DNA from: Hymenobacter terrenus | GTDB lineage: Bacteria > Bacteroidota > Bacteroidia > Cytophagales > Hymenobacteraceae | Assembly: GCF_000972495.1 (NCBI RefSeq) | Contig: NZ_LATM01000004.1 | Span: 62,001 to 126,000, forward strand | Direction of reading: 5' to 3' | Length of the DNA: 64,000 nucleotides | In this document: in pieces, positions 53,523 to 61,766 of the stretch | Layout: the number at the start of each line of letters is the position of its first letter | Position numbering within the stretch: the stretch's first letter is position 1 | Translations under genes and position numbers: made by a program | The notes under the pieces: generated by a model | The model's input: the letters and a program-made list of their open reading frames with translations, nothing else | Told to the model about the DNA's origin: nothing | The model's database searches: none

Positions 53523-53530
53523 CGAAGGTA
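53523..53530 (-). promoter_or_regulatory. Possible -7 promoter box TACCTTCG of the chromate transporter
   Basis: On the minus strand TACCTTCG lies 23 bases before the ATG, with TTGC about 21 bases further upstream as a possible -33 box. Confidence 0.4.
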
Positions 53531-53841
53531 ATGCAAACCAATAAGTCTATTGCAACTCTTTTAAAGGCATCTTAACAGTGCCGCGAACGGCCAAGCTCAA
53601 CGCACCAATATTCACGTCGCTAATAAAATATTAGGAGCTGTAAAAGAGCCACTCAATAAGCCGGCAGTCAGTTCATCAAGGTATTTTACCCGTGATACTG
53701 CGTGCTGAATACGGAGAGAAAATGGGTCTTTTCTGGGTCGTTTTAAGCATAAATACTCGTCTGCCCCCCACGTATAGAACGCCAGATTTCAGTTTCACTT
53801 CCCAATTCATTTTTTCATTCTTTCCACCTATTATTTAGCTC
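53531..53841. other. Intergenic region before the repeat lipoprotein
   Basis: A moderately AT-rich stretch between the chromate gene and the repeat lipoprotein. The sequence at 53785-53841 should hold the lipoprotein promoter. No gene, RNA or repeat is evident. Confidence 0.5.
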
Positions 53842-54342
53842 ATGAAACGTAAATGGCTTTCCCTGATGGGCGCCGTACTGTGCTCGTCATTAGTTCTTGT
53901 CACCTCCTGCGACGACGATGACGACGAGGCAACCCCCAGCACCACCTCGGGCACTACTTCCGGCAGTACGAGTGGTACCACCTCAGGCAGTACCAGTGGT
54001 ACCACGTCGGGCACTACCACTAGCGGTACCACTTCGGGCTCTACCAGCGGCACTACCACCTCCGGCAGTACGAGTGGTACGACCTCGGGCACGACCAGCG
54101 GCACTACTACCTCGGGCACAACGGCCGGTTCGACCAGTGGTTCGACTTCGGGCACCACTTCTGGTACTACTACTTCTGGCACTACCAGCGGAACAACGGC
54201 TGGCTCTACTTCCGGAACGACGGCGGGCACAACGAGTGGCACGACAACTTCTGGCACCACATCTGGTACTACCACTTCCGGAAGTACCTCGGGCACCACA
54301 TCTGGCACCACAAGCGGTACTACCTCCGGCAGCACCACCTAA
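53842..54342 (+). CDS. Ser/Thr/Gly tandem-repeat lipoprotein
   Basis: A 166-residue lipoprotein with signal KRKWLSLMGAVLCSSLVLV and lipobox VTSC. The Cys is followed by five Asp residues (CDDDDDEATP). The remaining 130 residues are made only of Ser, Thr, Gly and a few Ala, in four-residue units such as TTSG, STSG and TTAG. The codons vary (ACC, ACT, ACG, TCG, AGT), so the repeat is kept at the protein level and the DNA is only partly repetitive. The chain may be a glycosylated surface spacer. The antisense frame 53835-54338 is a shadow of this repeat. Confidence 0.78.
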   Translation: MKRKWLSLMGAVLCSSLVLVTSCDDDDDEATPSTTSGTTSGSTSGTTSGSTSGTTSGTTTSGTTSGSTSGTTTSGSTSGTTSGTTSGTTTSGTTAGSTSGSTSGTTSGTTTSGTTSGTTAGSTSGTTAGTTSGTTTSGTTSGTTTSGSTSGTTSGTTSGTTSGSTT

Positions 54343-54420
54343 TCAGGGAGCTGACTATTGCCAACAACCTGTTTCGTAGTGCCAGCAGTGGCCTATTCGG
54401 AAAAGGGTAAATTGACAAAG

Positions 54421-54457
54421 TAAAAGGTCCCCGACAGCTAGTGTCGGGGACCTTTTA
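54421..54457. terminator. Bidirectional terminator
   Basis: The perfect 16-base arms TAAAAGGTCCCCGACA with loop GCTAG lie between the converging repeat lipoprotein and dioxygenase genes, with A/T runs at both ends. Confidence 0.85.
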
Positions 54458-54566
54458 CTTTTTTGGCTAATGAAGGCTGGACCGGCATCCGACCAGAAAT
54501 AATTGAGCCTCCAAAAGCCTTGCCGCAGTAAGAAAAGTACCTTTTTTTAAGGTAGCAGCACAAGGC

Positions 54567-55544
54567 TTATTTTTTCTTCAAACCTAATTCAATCAGGCGC
54601 TCATTTAAGAATTCGCCGGCGGTGATGTCAGCTTCTTTCTTGGGATTATCGGGCGTGATGCAATGTTCGAGGGCGGCTAGGCTCATTTCTGAGCGCGGGT
54701 GCATAAAGAACGGAATGCTATAGCGTGAGGTATTCATTTTTTCGCGGGCCGGGTTCACCACGCGGTGAATGGTAGACTTCAGCACACCGTTGGTGAGGCG
54801 CTGGAGCATGTCGCCCACATTCACCACAATCTGGTCAGGCAGCGCGGTGATGGGAATCCACTTGTCGTCGCGGCGCTTCACTTGCAGGCCGTCGGCACTG
54901 GCTCCCATCAGCAGGGTAATCAGGTTGATATCGCCGTGTTCGGCGGCGCGCACGGCATCGGCAGGCACGGCGTCGGGGTCTTCGATGGGGAAATAGTGAA
55001 TGGGACGCAGGATACTGTTGCCATTCTTCACTTTATCCTCAAAATAATTTTCGGGCAGTTGCAGGTACAGCGCAATAGCGCGTAGCACGTCCTGGCCGGC
55101 TTTTTCCAGGGTACGGTAAGCCGTGAAGGTACTGTCCTTAAATCCCGGCACTTCTTCGGGCCAGATGTTTTCGGGATACTCATTTTTGATGGGGTCGGTA
55201 TCATCTTCCACTACCTGGCCCACGTGGTAAAACTCCTTTAGGTCGCCGGTATTACGGCCCTTGGCGTGCTCCTTGCCTTTGCTGATATAGCCGCGCTGGC
55301 CGGCCAGCTCCGGGTTTTCGTAGCGCTGCTTCGCCTCATCGGGCAGTTGAAAAAATGCCTGCACGTCGGCATACAACTTCTTGGTTTGTTCGTCGTTGAG
55401 GCCGTGATTTTTCAGCGCTACGAAGCCAATATTTTGGTAGGCCTCGCCAAGTTGCTGTACAAAGCGGGCCTTGCGCTCAGCATCGCCCGAACGAAAATCG
55501 GCGAGGTCGAGCGAGGGAATCTGGTCAAGGAGTTGGTCTTCCAT
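54567..55544 (-). CDS. 2-oxoglutarate/Fe(II)-dependent dioxygenase, isopenicillin N synthase-like
   Basis: A 325-residue non-haem iron oxygenase. An N-terminal DIOX_N region (VALKNHGLNDEQTKKLYADV, QAFFQLPDEAKQRYENPE) precedes the double-stranded beta-helix. Iron ligands are in EHGDINLITLL (His and Asp) and STIHRVVNP (His). The 2-oxoglutarate-binding Arg is in SRYSIPFFMHP. The substrate is unknown; related enzymes hydroxylate or oxidise small metabolites. The gene is single and convergent with the repeat lipoprotein. Confidence 0.9.
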   Translation of the reverse strand: MEDQLLDQIPSLDLADFRSGDAERKARFVQQLGEAYQNIGFVALKNHGLNDEQTKKLYADVQAFFQLPDEAKQRYENPELAGQRGYISKGKEHAKGRNTGDLKEFYHVGQVVEDDTDPIKNEYPENIWPEEVPGFKDSTFTAYRTLEKAGQDVLRAIALYLQLPENYFEDKVKNGNSILRPIHYFPIEDPDAVPADAVRAAEHGDINLITLLMGASADGLQVKRRDDKWIPITALPDQIVVNVGDMLQRLTNGVLKSTIHRVVNPAREKMNTSRYSIPFFMHPRSEMSLAALEHCITPDNPKKEADITAGEFLNERLIELGLKKK

Positions 55545-55694
55545 AGGATAATTAAATTTACTTTGAGGCTTTTAAGCCCCACGATGGGCAACGATGCAAG
55601 TTAAGCAAAACCCCGCACCGTGCCTCTGCCGTAAGAAGCCAGAACTATACCTATAGTTCGGATTATTCCTACCCAATTTTTGAGCTTTCTCCGC

Positions 55695-56537
55695 ATGAAA
55701 CGTCCCATCTGGCTGCTGTGCAGCACGACCATCACCTTGGCCTTGTTAGCCAGCTGTGAAACCAGCAAGCCGGCCACCGACACCGGCACTGCGGCAAGCG
55801 GGGCTGGCCCCGTCGGGAGCGCCACCAGTGGGGAAAGTATGGAATCGAATGGTATTCGTCTGACGCCCTTTAATGATTCGCCCAGATTTGCTGAGGCTCA
55901 GCTGCAGCTGCGCACTCCCCCGCCCAACTCCTCAGCACCCAGCGGCGAAGTAACTTTTGACTACTTGGTTACCAACTTCCAGCTTACGAAGATGAGCGGC
56001 GGGGCGCGCATGGCCGAAATGGCTAACTCCACGAAAGGCCAGCATATCCACAACATCGTGGACAATGAACCCTACACGGCCCATTACGACGCCCGATTTA
56101 GCAAACCTATTCCCGATGGCCAGCACGTCGTGCTTTCCTTCCTATCGCGTTCCTACCACGAAAGCCTGAAGCACCGCGGCGCCTACGACCTGCGCATTAT
56201 CAACGTGGGCAATGCCTCGCCGCCCGCCACGCCCATCCTCGACGTGAAGACGCCCCATCTGTTCTACAGCCGCCCCAAAGATACTTACTCCGGTGCCGAT
56301 GCAAAGCGCATTATGCTCGACTTTTACCTCGTGAACACCACATTGGAAACTGGTGGAAACCGCGTTCGGGCCACCATCAACGGCTCCGAATTTATGCTCG
56401 ACCACTGGATGCCTTACCAGATGGAGGGCCTGCCTGCCGGCGAAAACACTGTGAAGCTGGAGCTAATCGACAGCAGCGGCGCGCTCATTCCGGGCCCGTA
56501 TAATTCCGTAACCCGCAGCTTTGTAGTAGCTCCGTAA
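55695..56537 (+). CDS. Hypothetical lipoprotein, 280 aa
   Basis: Signal KRPIWLLCSTTITLALLASC with the lipobox Cys near residue 21, then a Gly/Ala/Thr linker. The mature part is beta-rich: VTFDYLVTNFQLTKMSGGAR, KGQHIHNIVDNEPYTAHYDA, GQHVVLSFLSRSYHESLKHR, MLDFYLVNTTLETGGNRVRA and a final SVTRSFVVAP. It may be two beta-sandwich repeats with conserved His residues, but I do not recognise a family. It stands upstream of the McrB-like gene with 127 bases between, so the two are not clearly one unit. Confidence 0.65.
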   Translation: MKRPIWLLCSTTITLALLASCETSKPATDTGTAASGAGPVGSATSGESMESNGIRLTPFNDSPRFAEAQLQLRTPPPNSSAPSGEVTFDYLVTNFQLTKMSGGARMAEMANSTKGQHIHNIVDNEPYTAHYDARFSKPIPDGQHVVLSFLSRSYHESLKHRGAYDLRIINVGNASPPATPILDVKTPHLFYSRPKDTYSGADAKRIMLDFYLVNTTLETGGNRVRATINGSEFMLDHWMPYQMEGLPAGENTVKLELIDSSGALIPGPYNSVTRSFVVAP

Positions 56538-56664
56538 AGACCAGCCAAACGGCGCGGGCAACACGCTTGTTCTTGTGTAAGTGTTTTTTCAAAAAGTCTC
56601 TTGGCCCAGCCAAGGGACTTTTTTAGTTGAAGCCGTTTGTTATTCTGGTTCTACCTTGCTTGCT

Positions 56665-57972
56665 ATGCCCCCTGCCCTGCTTGATTCTGCTGCTTCGTCC
56701 TTGCCCGGCGCGGCCCCACTGCTTACCCGCGAGCAAGTGCTACGGGCCCTGCGCCAGATAGCACGCGAAGGTCGCCAGTTGCCCCCCAGCACGGTATATG
56801 AGCTGGTGTACCGGGGCCGTCGCTATCCACCCCGTGCCGTGGCGGAGCTGGCCTACCGCCTGGCCACCGGCAACCCCGCCGCCCCCTGGCCCCGCCCCGC
56901 TGGCGCCCCCACCAACACCCTCCTGGAAGGCCTCGATTTTACCATTACCACCAAACGACCCGTACTCACCTCCGGCTCGGGCCCCGATGGGGAAGAAACT
57001 GCCCGCCAGCAAGCTGAGGATTTGTACACCGGCTTCGAAGACGCAACGGCAGCAACAGCCCCCACCAGAGTGGCTGAACCCGCCGCTCCCTACCATGCTC
57101 CCGCATACCCCCGTTCTGCAGCTTTAGCGGAACTGTTCATCACTGAAGCGGAGTTGGATGCGGCGCTGGCCGGCCTGACGCGCCGCCGCAACCTGTTGTT
57201 GCAAGGGCCACCGGGCACCGGCAAAACCTTTCTGGCGCGCCGGCTGGCGTGGCTGCTGCTGGGCGCCCAAGACGAAAGCCGCATCGAATTGGTGCAGTTC
57301 CATCCCAGCTATGGCTACGAAGACTTTATGCTGGGCTTTCGCCCCGATGCGGACGGGCGCTTTCGCCTAGTGCCCGGCGTGCTGCCCCTCCTGTGCCAGC
57401 GCGCCGCCGCCGACCCGGATCGGCCGTATTTCCTGGTAATTGATGAGGTAAATCGGGGCAACGTGCCGCGCATCTTCGGCGAGCTGCTGCTGCTGCTCGA
57501 AGCCGATAAACGTGGCCCCGCTCACGCCCTGCGCCTACCCTATGCGCCCGCTAGTGCCCCACGGTTTTTCGTACCCAACAACCTATACGTCATCGGCACG
57601 CTCAACTTGGCCGACCGTTCGCTCAGCCCACTGGATTATGCTTTGCGCCGCCGCTTCGCCTTTGTTGAGTTGGAGCCTCAATTTGGTAGCCTGCTTCAGC
57701 AGTTTCTGGCCGGCCGGCAAGTTCCTAGCCCGCTCATCGAGCAGCTCTGCACTCGTATGCTGGCCCTCAATAAAACCATTGCCGATGACCCCGAGCTAGG
57801 TCCCGATTTCAAAATTGGCCATAGCTACTTCTGCCAGCCCCCGGCCCAGTCCGAGCAAGCCGCAGCATGGCTACGCTTAATAATAGAGCAGGAAATCGGG
57901 CCGCTTCTGGCCGATTATTGGCGCGAACAGCCAGCTACCGCCGCTACCCAATTGCGGAAGCTTTTGGCCTAG
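56665..57972 (+). CDS. McrB-like AAA+ ATPase/GTPase of a modification-dependent restriction system
   Basis: A 435-residue AAA+ protein of the McrB family. Walker A is LLQGPPGTGKTFLA near 181, the Walker B region FLVIDEVNRGNVPRIFGE near 254, and the sensor region NLADRSLSPLDYALRRRF near 315, as in McrB. Instead of the DUF3578 head of E. coli McrB, the N terminus has a small module (VLRALRQIAREG, TVYELVYRGRRYPPRAVAEL) with the YPP-K/R signature that I associate with head domains of modification-sensing restriction proteins. In McrBC systems this subunit hydrolyses GTP and moves on DNA. The gene is 16 bases ahead of the mcrC-like gene. Confidence 0.85.
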   Translation: MPPALLDSAASSLPGAAPLLTREQVLRALRQIAREGRQLPPSTVYELVYRGRRYPPRAVAELAYRLATGNPAAPWPRPAGAPTNTLLEGLDFTITTKRPVLTSGSGPDGEETARQQAEDLYTGFEDATAATAPTRVAEPAAPYHAPAYPRSAALAELFITEAELDAALAGLTRRRNLLLQGPPGTGKTFLARRLAWLLLGAQDESRIELVQFHPSYGYEDFMLGFRPDADGRFRLVPGVLPLLCQRAAADPDRPYFLVIDEVNRGNVPRIFGELLLLLEADKRGPAHALRLPYAPASAPRFFVPNNLYVIGTLNLADRSLSPLDYALRRRFAFVELEPQFGSLLQQFLAGRQVPSPLIEQLCTRMLALNKTIADDPELGPDFKIGHSYFCQPPAQSEQAAAWLRLIIEQEIGPLLADYWREQPATAATQLRKLLA

Positions 57973-57988
57973 AAAAGAATCCAACAGT

Positions 57989-59116
57989 ATGGTGAAAGAG
58001 CTCTCTTCAGAATGCGCTCCAGCACACTACATTAAACAAGAATCACATTCTGCGAAGACCACAAATCCGGCTAAATCCGTGATACCGATAGCCACGCTTT
58101 ATTACTTTCTCTGCTATGCCTGGAACCGGCTACCCGAACCGGCCGTGCTGCAGGCCACAGAGGCCACGCCGTTTCACCGGCCGCTGGGACTACTGGCTCA
58201 GGTACTGCTGCACAGCACGCGCCGTCTGCTCAAGGCTGGGCTACCGCGCACGTTTCAGGCGCAGCAAGGGGAACTCACCAGCCTGCGCGGCCGCATCGAA
58301 CTGGCACCTACCCTCAGCCGGGGCCTGCTAGAACGAGGCCGCGCCCTCTGCACCTTCGATGAGCTGAGCCCTGACTCGACACTGCACCGCCTTGTAGTTC
58401 AGACCTTAGCTACACTAGCCCGGGCTGCCGGCCTGCCCCTGGCTCTGCGCCGCGAGTTGAGTCAGGTACGGCAGCGGTTTCCCAACTCCCTTACCACCGC
58501 GCCGGTTATTGCGCCCACTGCTGGTTTATTTAGCGAGCTACGCCGACAGCGGCCAGGCAGCCAGGCGGCTTTTTTGCTACATGTGTGCGAGTTGGTATGG
58601 CAAACGGCCCTGCCCGAGCCCACCGCCGCCGGCCGGAGCCGCTTCACCGACTTCCGGCGCGACGAAGCGCTGATGGCCCGGCTGTTTGAGCAGTTCACCC
58701 GAAATTTTTTTCGCCGTGAGCAGCGTCGCTACCGCGTGTATGCCGAAACCATTGCTTGGCAAGCCGATGGCCAGACTGCTGACTTGGACCTCCTCCCCAC
58801 CATGCTCACCGATACAACCCTGGAGGCGCCTGACCGCAAAATCATTCTTGATACAAAATACTACGCAGCAGCCCTGCGTCCGCGCTACGACCGGCAGCGC
58901 CTCATCGCCCCGCATCTGTACCAACTCTACGCTTATCTTCAAAACCAGCGCCCCGGCCCCGACCAGGCCCTGGAGGGCATTCTGCTCTACCCAGCAGCTA
59001 CCCAGGCCATCGATGTGCGGTACACGTTGGGGGGGCATCCGGTGCGCGTCGTCACGCTCGACCTGCATCAGCCCTGGCCTGGCATTGCCGCCAATTTATT
59101 GGGTTTAATAGCCTGA
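57989..59116 (+). CDS. McrC-like restriction nuclease subunit
   Basis: A 375-residue partner of the McrB-like protein. From about residue 32 the sequence IPIATLYYFLCYAWNRLPEP is the usual McrC start, and the PD-(D/E)xK core comes near residues 265-290 (DGQTADLDLLPTM, KIILDTKYY). In McrBC the C subunit cuts DNA between modified sites once B has moved. The N-terminal 30 residues (MVKELSSECAPAHYIKQES) are not conserved and include a TTNPAKSV segment encoded by DNA resembling the CCACAGATT repeat, so an internal start is likely, though no good ATG is present. It is followed by a terminator. Confidence 0.82.
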   Translation: MVKELSSECAPAHYIKQESHSAKTTNPAKSVIPIATLYYFLCYAWNRLPEPAVLQATEATPFHRPLGLLAQVLLHSTRRLLKAGLPRTFQAQQGELTSLRGRIELAPTLSRGLLERGRALCTFDELSPDSTLHRLVVQTLATLARAAGLPLALRRELSQVRQRFPNSLTTAPVIAPTAGLFSELRRQRPGSQAAFLLHVCELVWQTALPEPTAAGRSRFTDFRRDEALMARLFEQFTRNFFRREQRRYRVYAETIAWQADGQTADLDLLPTMLTDTTLEAPDRKIILDTKYYAAALRPRYDRQRLIAPHLYQLYAYLQNQRPGPDQALEGILLYPAATQAIDVRYTLGGHPVRVVTLDLHQPWPGIAANLLGLIA

Positions 59117-59148
59117 TTACTACGCTGATTATGTCAGCCAGGAATAAA

Positions 59149-59190
59149 AAAACAGCCTGAACTTTCCAGAAGGAAAATTCAGGCTGTTTT
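59149..59190. terminator. Bidirectional terminator
   Basis: The arms AAAACAGCCTGAA and TTCAGGCTGTTTT extend through CTTTCC/GGAAAA to a long stem with a three-base loop. It lies between the converging mcrC-like and Ala/Thr-rich lipoprotein genes. Confidence 0.85.
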
Positions 59191-59231
59191 GAATGAGATA
59201 AGCATTGCGCTGGCACAAGGCCAGCGGCCAA

Positions 59232-59495
59232 TTACTTCTTCTCTTCGGTAGTCGTAGTAGTGGTGCCAGCAGCAGGAGCGGTAGCATCAGCGGCGGGAGC
59301 AGCAGCATCCGTAGCGGGAGCAGTTGCATCAGCAGCAGGAGCAACAGCGGCGCTGTCAGTAGTCGTGGTGGTCGTGGTCTCGGTACCAGCAGCAGGAGTC
59401 TCGACAGTCGTTTCTTCAGTCTTCTTCGACTCGCACGACGACAGACCAGCGGTGAGGGCTAGGCCCAGAGCAGCAACTTTAAACAGGTTGTTCAT
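59232..59495 (-). CDS. Ala/Thr-rich small lipoprotein, 87 aa
   Basis: Signal NNLFKVAALGLALTAGLSSC with lipobox LSSC. The mature part is low-complexity: TTVETPAAGTETTTTTTTD, then near-repeats APAADATAPATDAAAPAADA, and a charged EEKK end. No family is known to me. It is divergent from the ECF sigma factor gene and converges on mcrC. Many Bacteroidota have such lipoproteins of unknown role; it could be a surface spacer or cofactor of neighbouring proteins. Confidence 0.65.
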   Translation of the reverse strand: MNNLFKVAALGLALTAGLSSCESKKTEETTVETPAAGTETTTTTTTDSAAVAPAADATAPATDAAAPAADATAPAAGTTTTTTEEKK

Positions 59496-59629
59496 TTTGA
59501 GGGTAATTTTGAAAATGGGTAACTAAAAAGCACCCTTTATCCCAACTTACTAAGAAGGTAACCCGGTCGATAAAAATATTTTTTTGTCGGGTTACTTGCG
59601 CCTCGCATTTGTATTAACCCCCAAAGTGA

Positions 59630-60238
59630 ATGAGCAGGGGCAAATTAACATCCTCTTCTTTGACTCCTAACGATGACGCGCTGATTGCCGCTATCCGCAG
59701 CGGCGATGAGCGGGCCTTGGCCCACCTCTACCGGCTGCACTGGCCCATGGTGTCGCACTTCGTGCTGCAAAACAGCGGCTCGGAGGACGATGCCCAGGAC
59801 GTGTACCAGGAAGGCGTGATGGTATTTTATGAGAAGGTTCGCGATGGCTCTTTGGAGTTGAGCTGCCAGATTAAAACCTACCTCTACGCTGTGTGCCGGC
59901 GCCTGTGGCTCAAGCGCCTAACCAGCAAAAGCCGCTTTGGCGTGCGCTTGCTCGACGATGAGGAGCATGGCCCCTACCTAAACACGGGGGCTGAGGAAGA
60001 CCTACTCGCTGCTGAGGAACAAGACCGTCGCTTCACGACTATGAGCGAAGCGTTGAACCACCTTGGTGAGCCCTGTCGTTCGCTTCTGGAAGGCTTCTAC
60101 CTGCTAGATAAATCGATGCAGGACCTAACCGCAGAATTCGGCTACACTAATGCTGATAATGCTAAGAATCAAAAATATAAGTGCCTTGTGCGGTTAAAAA
60201 AACTATTCTTTGCTCATTATAAGGAAGAGCCTATCTGA
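59630..60238 (+). CDS. ECF-type RNA polymerase sigma factor
   Basis: A 202-residue sigma-70 family protein. Region 2 (LAHLYRLHWPMVSHFVLQNS, DDAQDVYQEGVMVFYEKV) and region 4 (LGEPCRSLLEGFYLLDKSMQ, LTAEFGYTNADNAKNQKYKC) are separated by an acidic linker. It lacks a signal or membrane segment. It is followed 80 bases downstream by a membrane protein whose N-terminal part resembles an anti-sigma factor and whose periplasmic part is a trypsin-like protease. The pair looks like a signal-transducing unit. Confidence 0.85.
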   Translation: MSRGKLTSSSLTPNDDALIAAIRSGDERALAHLYRLHWPMVSHFVLQNSGSEDDAQDVYQEGVMVFYEKVRDGSLELSCQIKTYLYAVCRRLWLKRLTSKSRFGVRLLDDEEHGPYLNTGAEEDLLAAEEQDRRFTTMSEALNHLGEPCRSLLEGFYLLDKSMQDLTAEFGYTNADNAKNQKYKCLVRLKKLFFAHYKEEPI

Positions 60239-60317
60239 TATGCATTAGTTGCGGGCCATTAGCCCGCATAATTCCTAATTCGCTTACCACTGCCGGTTCT
60301 GGCCGACAGTATTTACT

Positions 60318-61499
60318 ATGATGACTGAAGCAGATTACTACGCCTTATTTGAAGCTTACTCACACGGCGAACTAGCCGGGCCCGCTCGTGCCAATCTCGA
60401 AGCGCGCCTCGCGGCCGACCCGGTCCTGGCCCTGCGCTACGCCGACTTCACCGAAATGACCGGCACCTTGCGCGCCTACGGCCAGCGCCACCAGGTGCGC
60501 CAGCGCTTGCGCGGCATCCACGCGGCCATGCTGGCCGCCGATGCGCCGGAAGAAATATCCAAACCTGAGACCACTGAGCCGGCCAAACTGACCTATTCAG
60601 TGAACCCAATGCTGAGCATTTCGCGCACCGAGCAGCGGCTGCGCGAATTCTGGAGCGGCCACCGTGCCACAGTGGGCGTAGCGGCTTCGGTGGCAATTCT
60701 GGCCGTGTTTGCTACACTGCTGGGCTTGGAACTGTATCGGACGTCGAAAACCCAGCCTTCACTCTACGGCTACCAGGTACTACGCCGGGAAGTCGAACGG
60801 ATAAAAAAGAATCAGAAGGATTTAACACTAACGCTCAACCAATTCGGCAAGCCTAGTACAGGTGCTCCAGCTCCGGTGGTCAGCAAATTCAGCGGTACGG
60901 GCTTCGCGCTAACTTCGGAGGGGTACCTGGTCACCAGCTACCATGTCATTCAAGGAGCTGATTCGCTGCTGATTGAAGGCCGCGACCGGCAGCGCTACCA
61001 CGCCGAACCCGTGTATTCTGACGTGAAGCACGATTTAGCTATTCTGAGGATTACTGACAAGAAATTCACCAGTTTCGGCCGCTTGCCCTACGCTATTAAA
61101 TCGGGCCAGGCTGATTTGGGGGAGCGGGTGTTCACGCTGGGCTATCCACGCGAGGACGTAGTGTATGGTGAAGGTGCCCTGAGTGCCCGCTCGGGTTTTG
61201 AAGGCGACACGGCTTTCTACCAAGTGAGCATTCCAGTAAATCCTGGCAACTCGGGTAGCCCGCTGCTTGATGAGCGTGGCAACCTGATTGGCGTGGTAAG
61301 CGGGCGTCAGAACGATGCGCAAAGTGCAGCATTTGCCACCAAGTCATCGTATCTGGTGCGCTTGGTCGATTCGCTGGCGGCGGCCAAGCCCGCAGCACCT
61401 TATCACCTGCCGCGCTACGGGCAGCTGGGCTACGCTACGCGACCACAACAACTCAAGAAGCTGCAGGACTATGTGTTCGTAGTCAAGGTATTTGAATAG
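60318..61499 (+). CDS. Anti-sigma-like/trypsin-like serine protease membrane fusion
   Basis: A 393-residue protein. Residues 1 to about 110 are cytoplasmic (YALFEAYSHGELAGPARANL, DFTEMTGTLRAYGQRHQ), similar in style to anti-sigma N-terminal domains. A transmembrane helix follows at about 115-140 (VGVAASVAILAVFATLLGL), then a coiled-coil-like KKNQKDLTLTLNQF. The periplasmic domain is a DegP/HtrA-like S1C protease with His in LVTSYHVIQG, Asp in VKHDLAILRI and Ser in NPGNSGSPLLDERG; no PDZ domain follows. It is the gene right after the ECF sigma factor. The fusion of a sigma-binding-like domain to a protease is my inference. Confidence 0.8.
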   Translation: MMTEADYYALFEAYSHGELAGPARANLEARLAADPVLALRYADFTEMTGTLRAYGQRHQVRQRLRGIHAAMLAADAPEEISKPETTEPAKLTYSVNPMLSISRTEQRLREFWSGHRATVGVAASVAILAVFATLLGLELYRTSKTQPSLYGYQVLRREVERIKKNQKDLTLTLNQFGKPSTGAPAPVVSKFSGTGFALTSEGYLVTSYHVIQGADSLLIEGRDRQRYHAEPVYSDVKHDLAILRITDKKFTSFGRLPYAIKSGQADLGERVFTLGYPREDVVYGEGALSARSGFEGDTAFYQVSIPVNPGNSGSPLLDERGNLIGVVSGRQNDAQSAAFATKSSYLVRLVDSLAAAKPAAPYHLPRYGQLGYATRPQQLKKLQDYVFVVKVFE

Positions 61500-61549
61500 G
61501 CCTTGCGCGCTCCTAAGCTTGCACAAATGATGCGCTTCTAATCTCATAT

Positions 61550-61584
61550 AAAAGCCCGTTTCTTCGCTGAAGCGGGCTTTTCTT
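61550..61584 (+). terminator. Rho-independent terminator
   Basis: The stem AAAGCCCG/CGGGCTTT is followed by TCTTTTTG, 50 bases after the protease stop. Confidence 0.8.
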
Positions 61585-61766
61585 TTTGCTGGATTTCCTA
61601 TTAAAAAAGTTGCTACTACCTTCGCTCTGAAGCAGGCGAATCATTCGGGCAGACAGCTCCATTGGCAGATGCCCTTGTAACAACCTTGCACGCCTGAAAT
61701 CAGTATTTAGGCTCAGGTAATCGCAGGTTACTCTCTTCTTTTTTGCATTCATTAATTCTGCACTCC

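Noticed and set aside
53835..54338. A 167-residue antisense frame of PEVVVPLV-type repeats
   Set aside because: It is the complement of the Ser/Thr/Gly repeat. The plus-strand reading has a signal peptide and lipobox; this one has neither.
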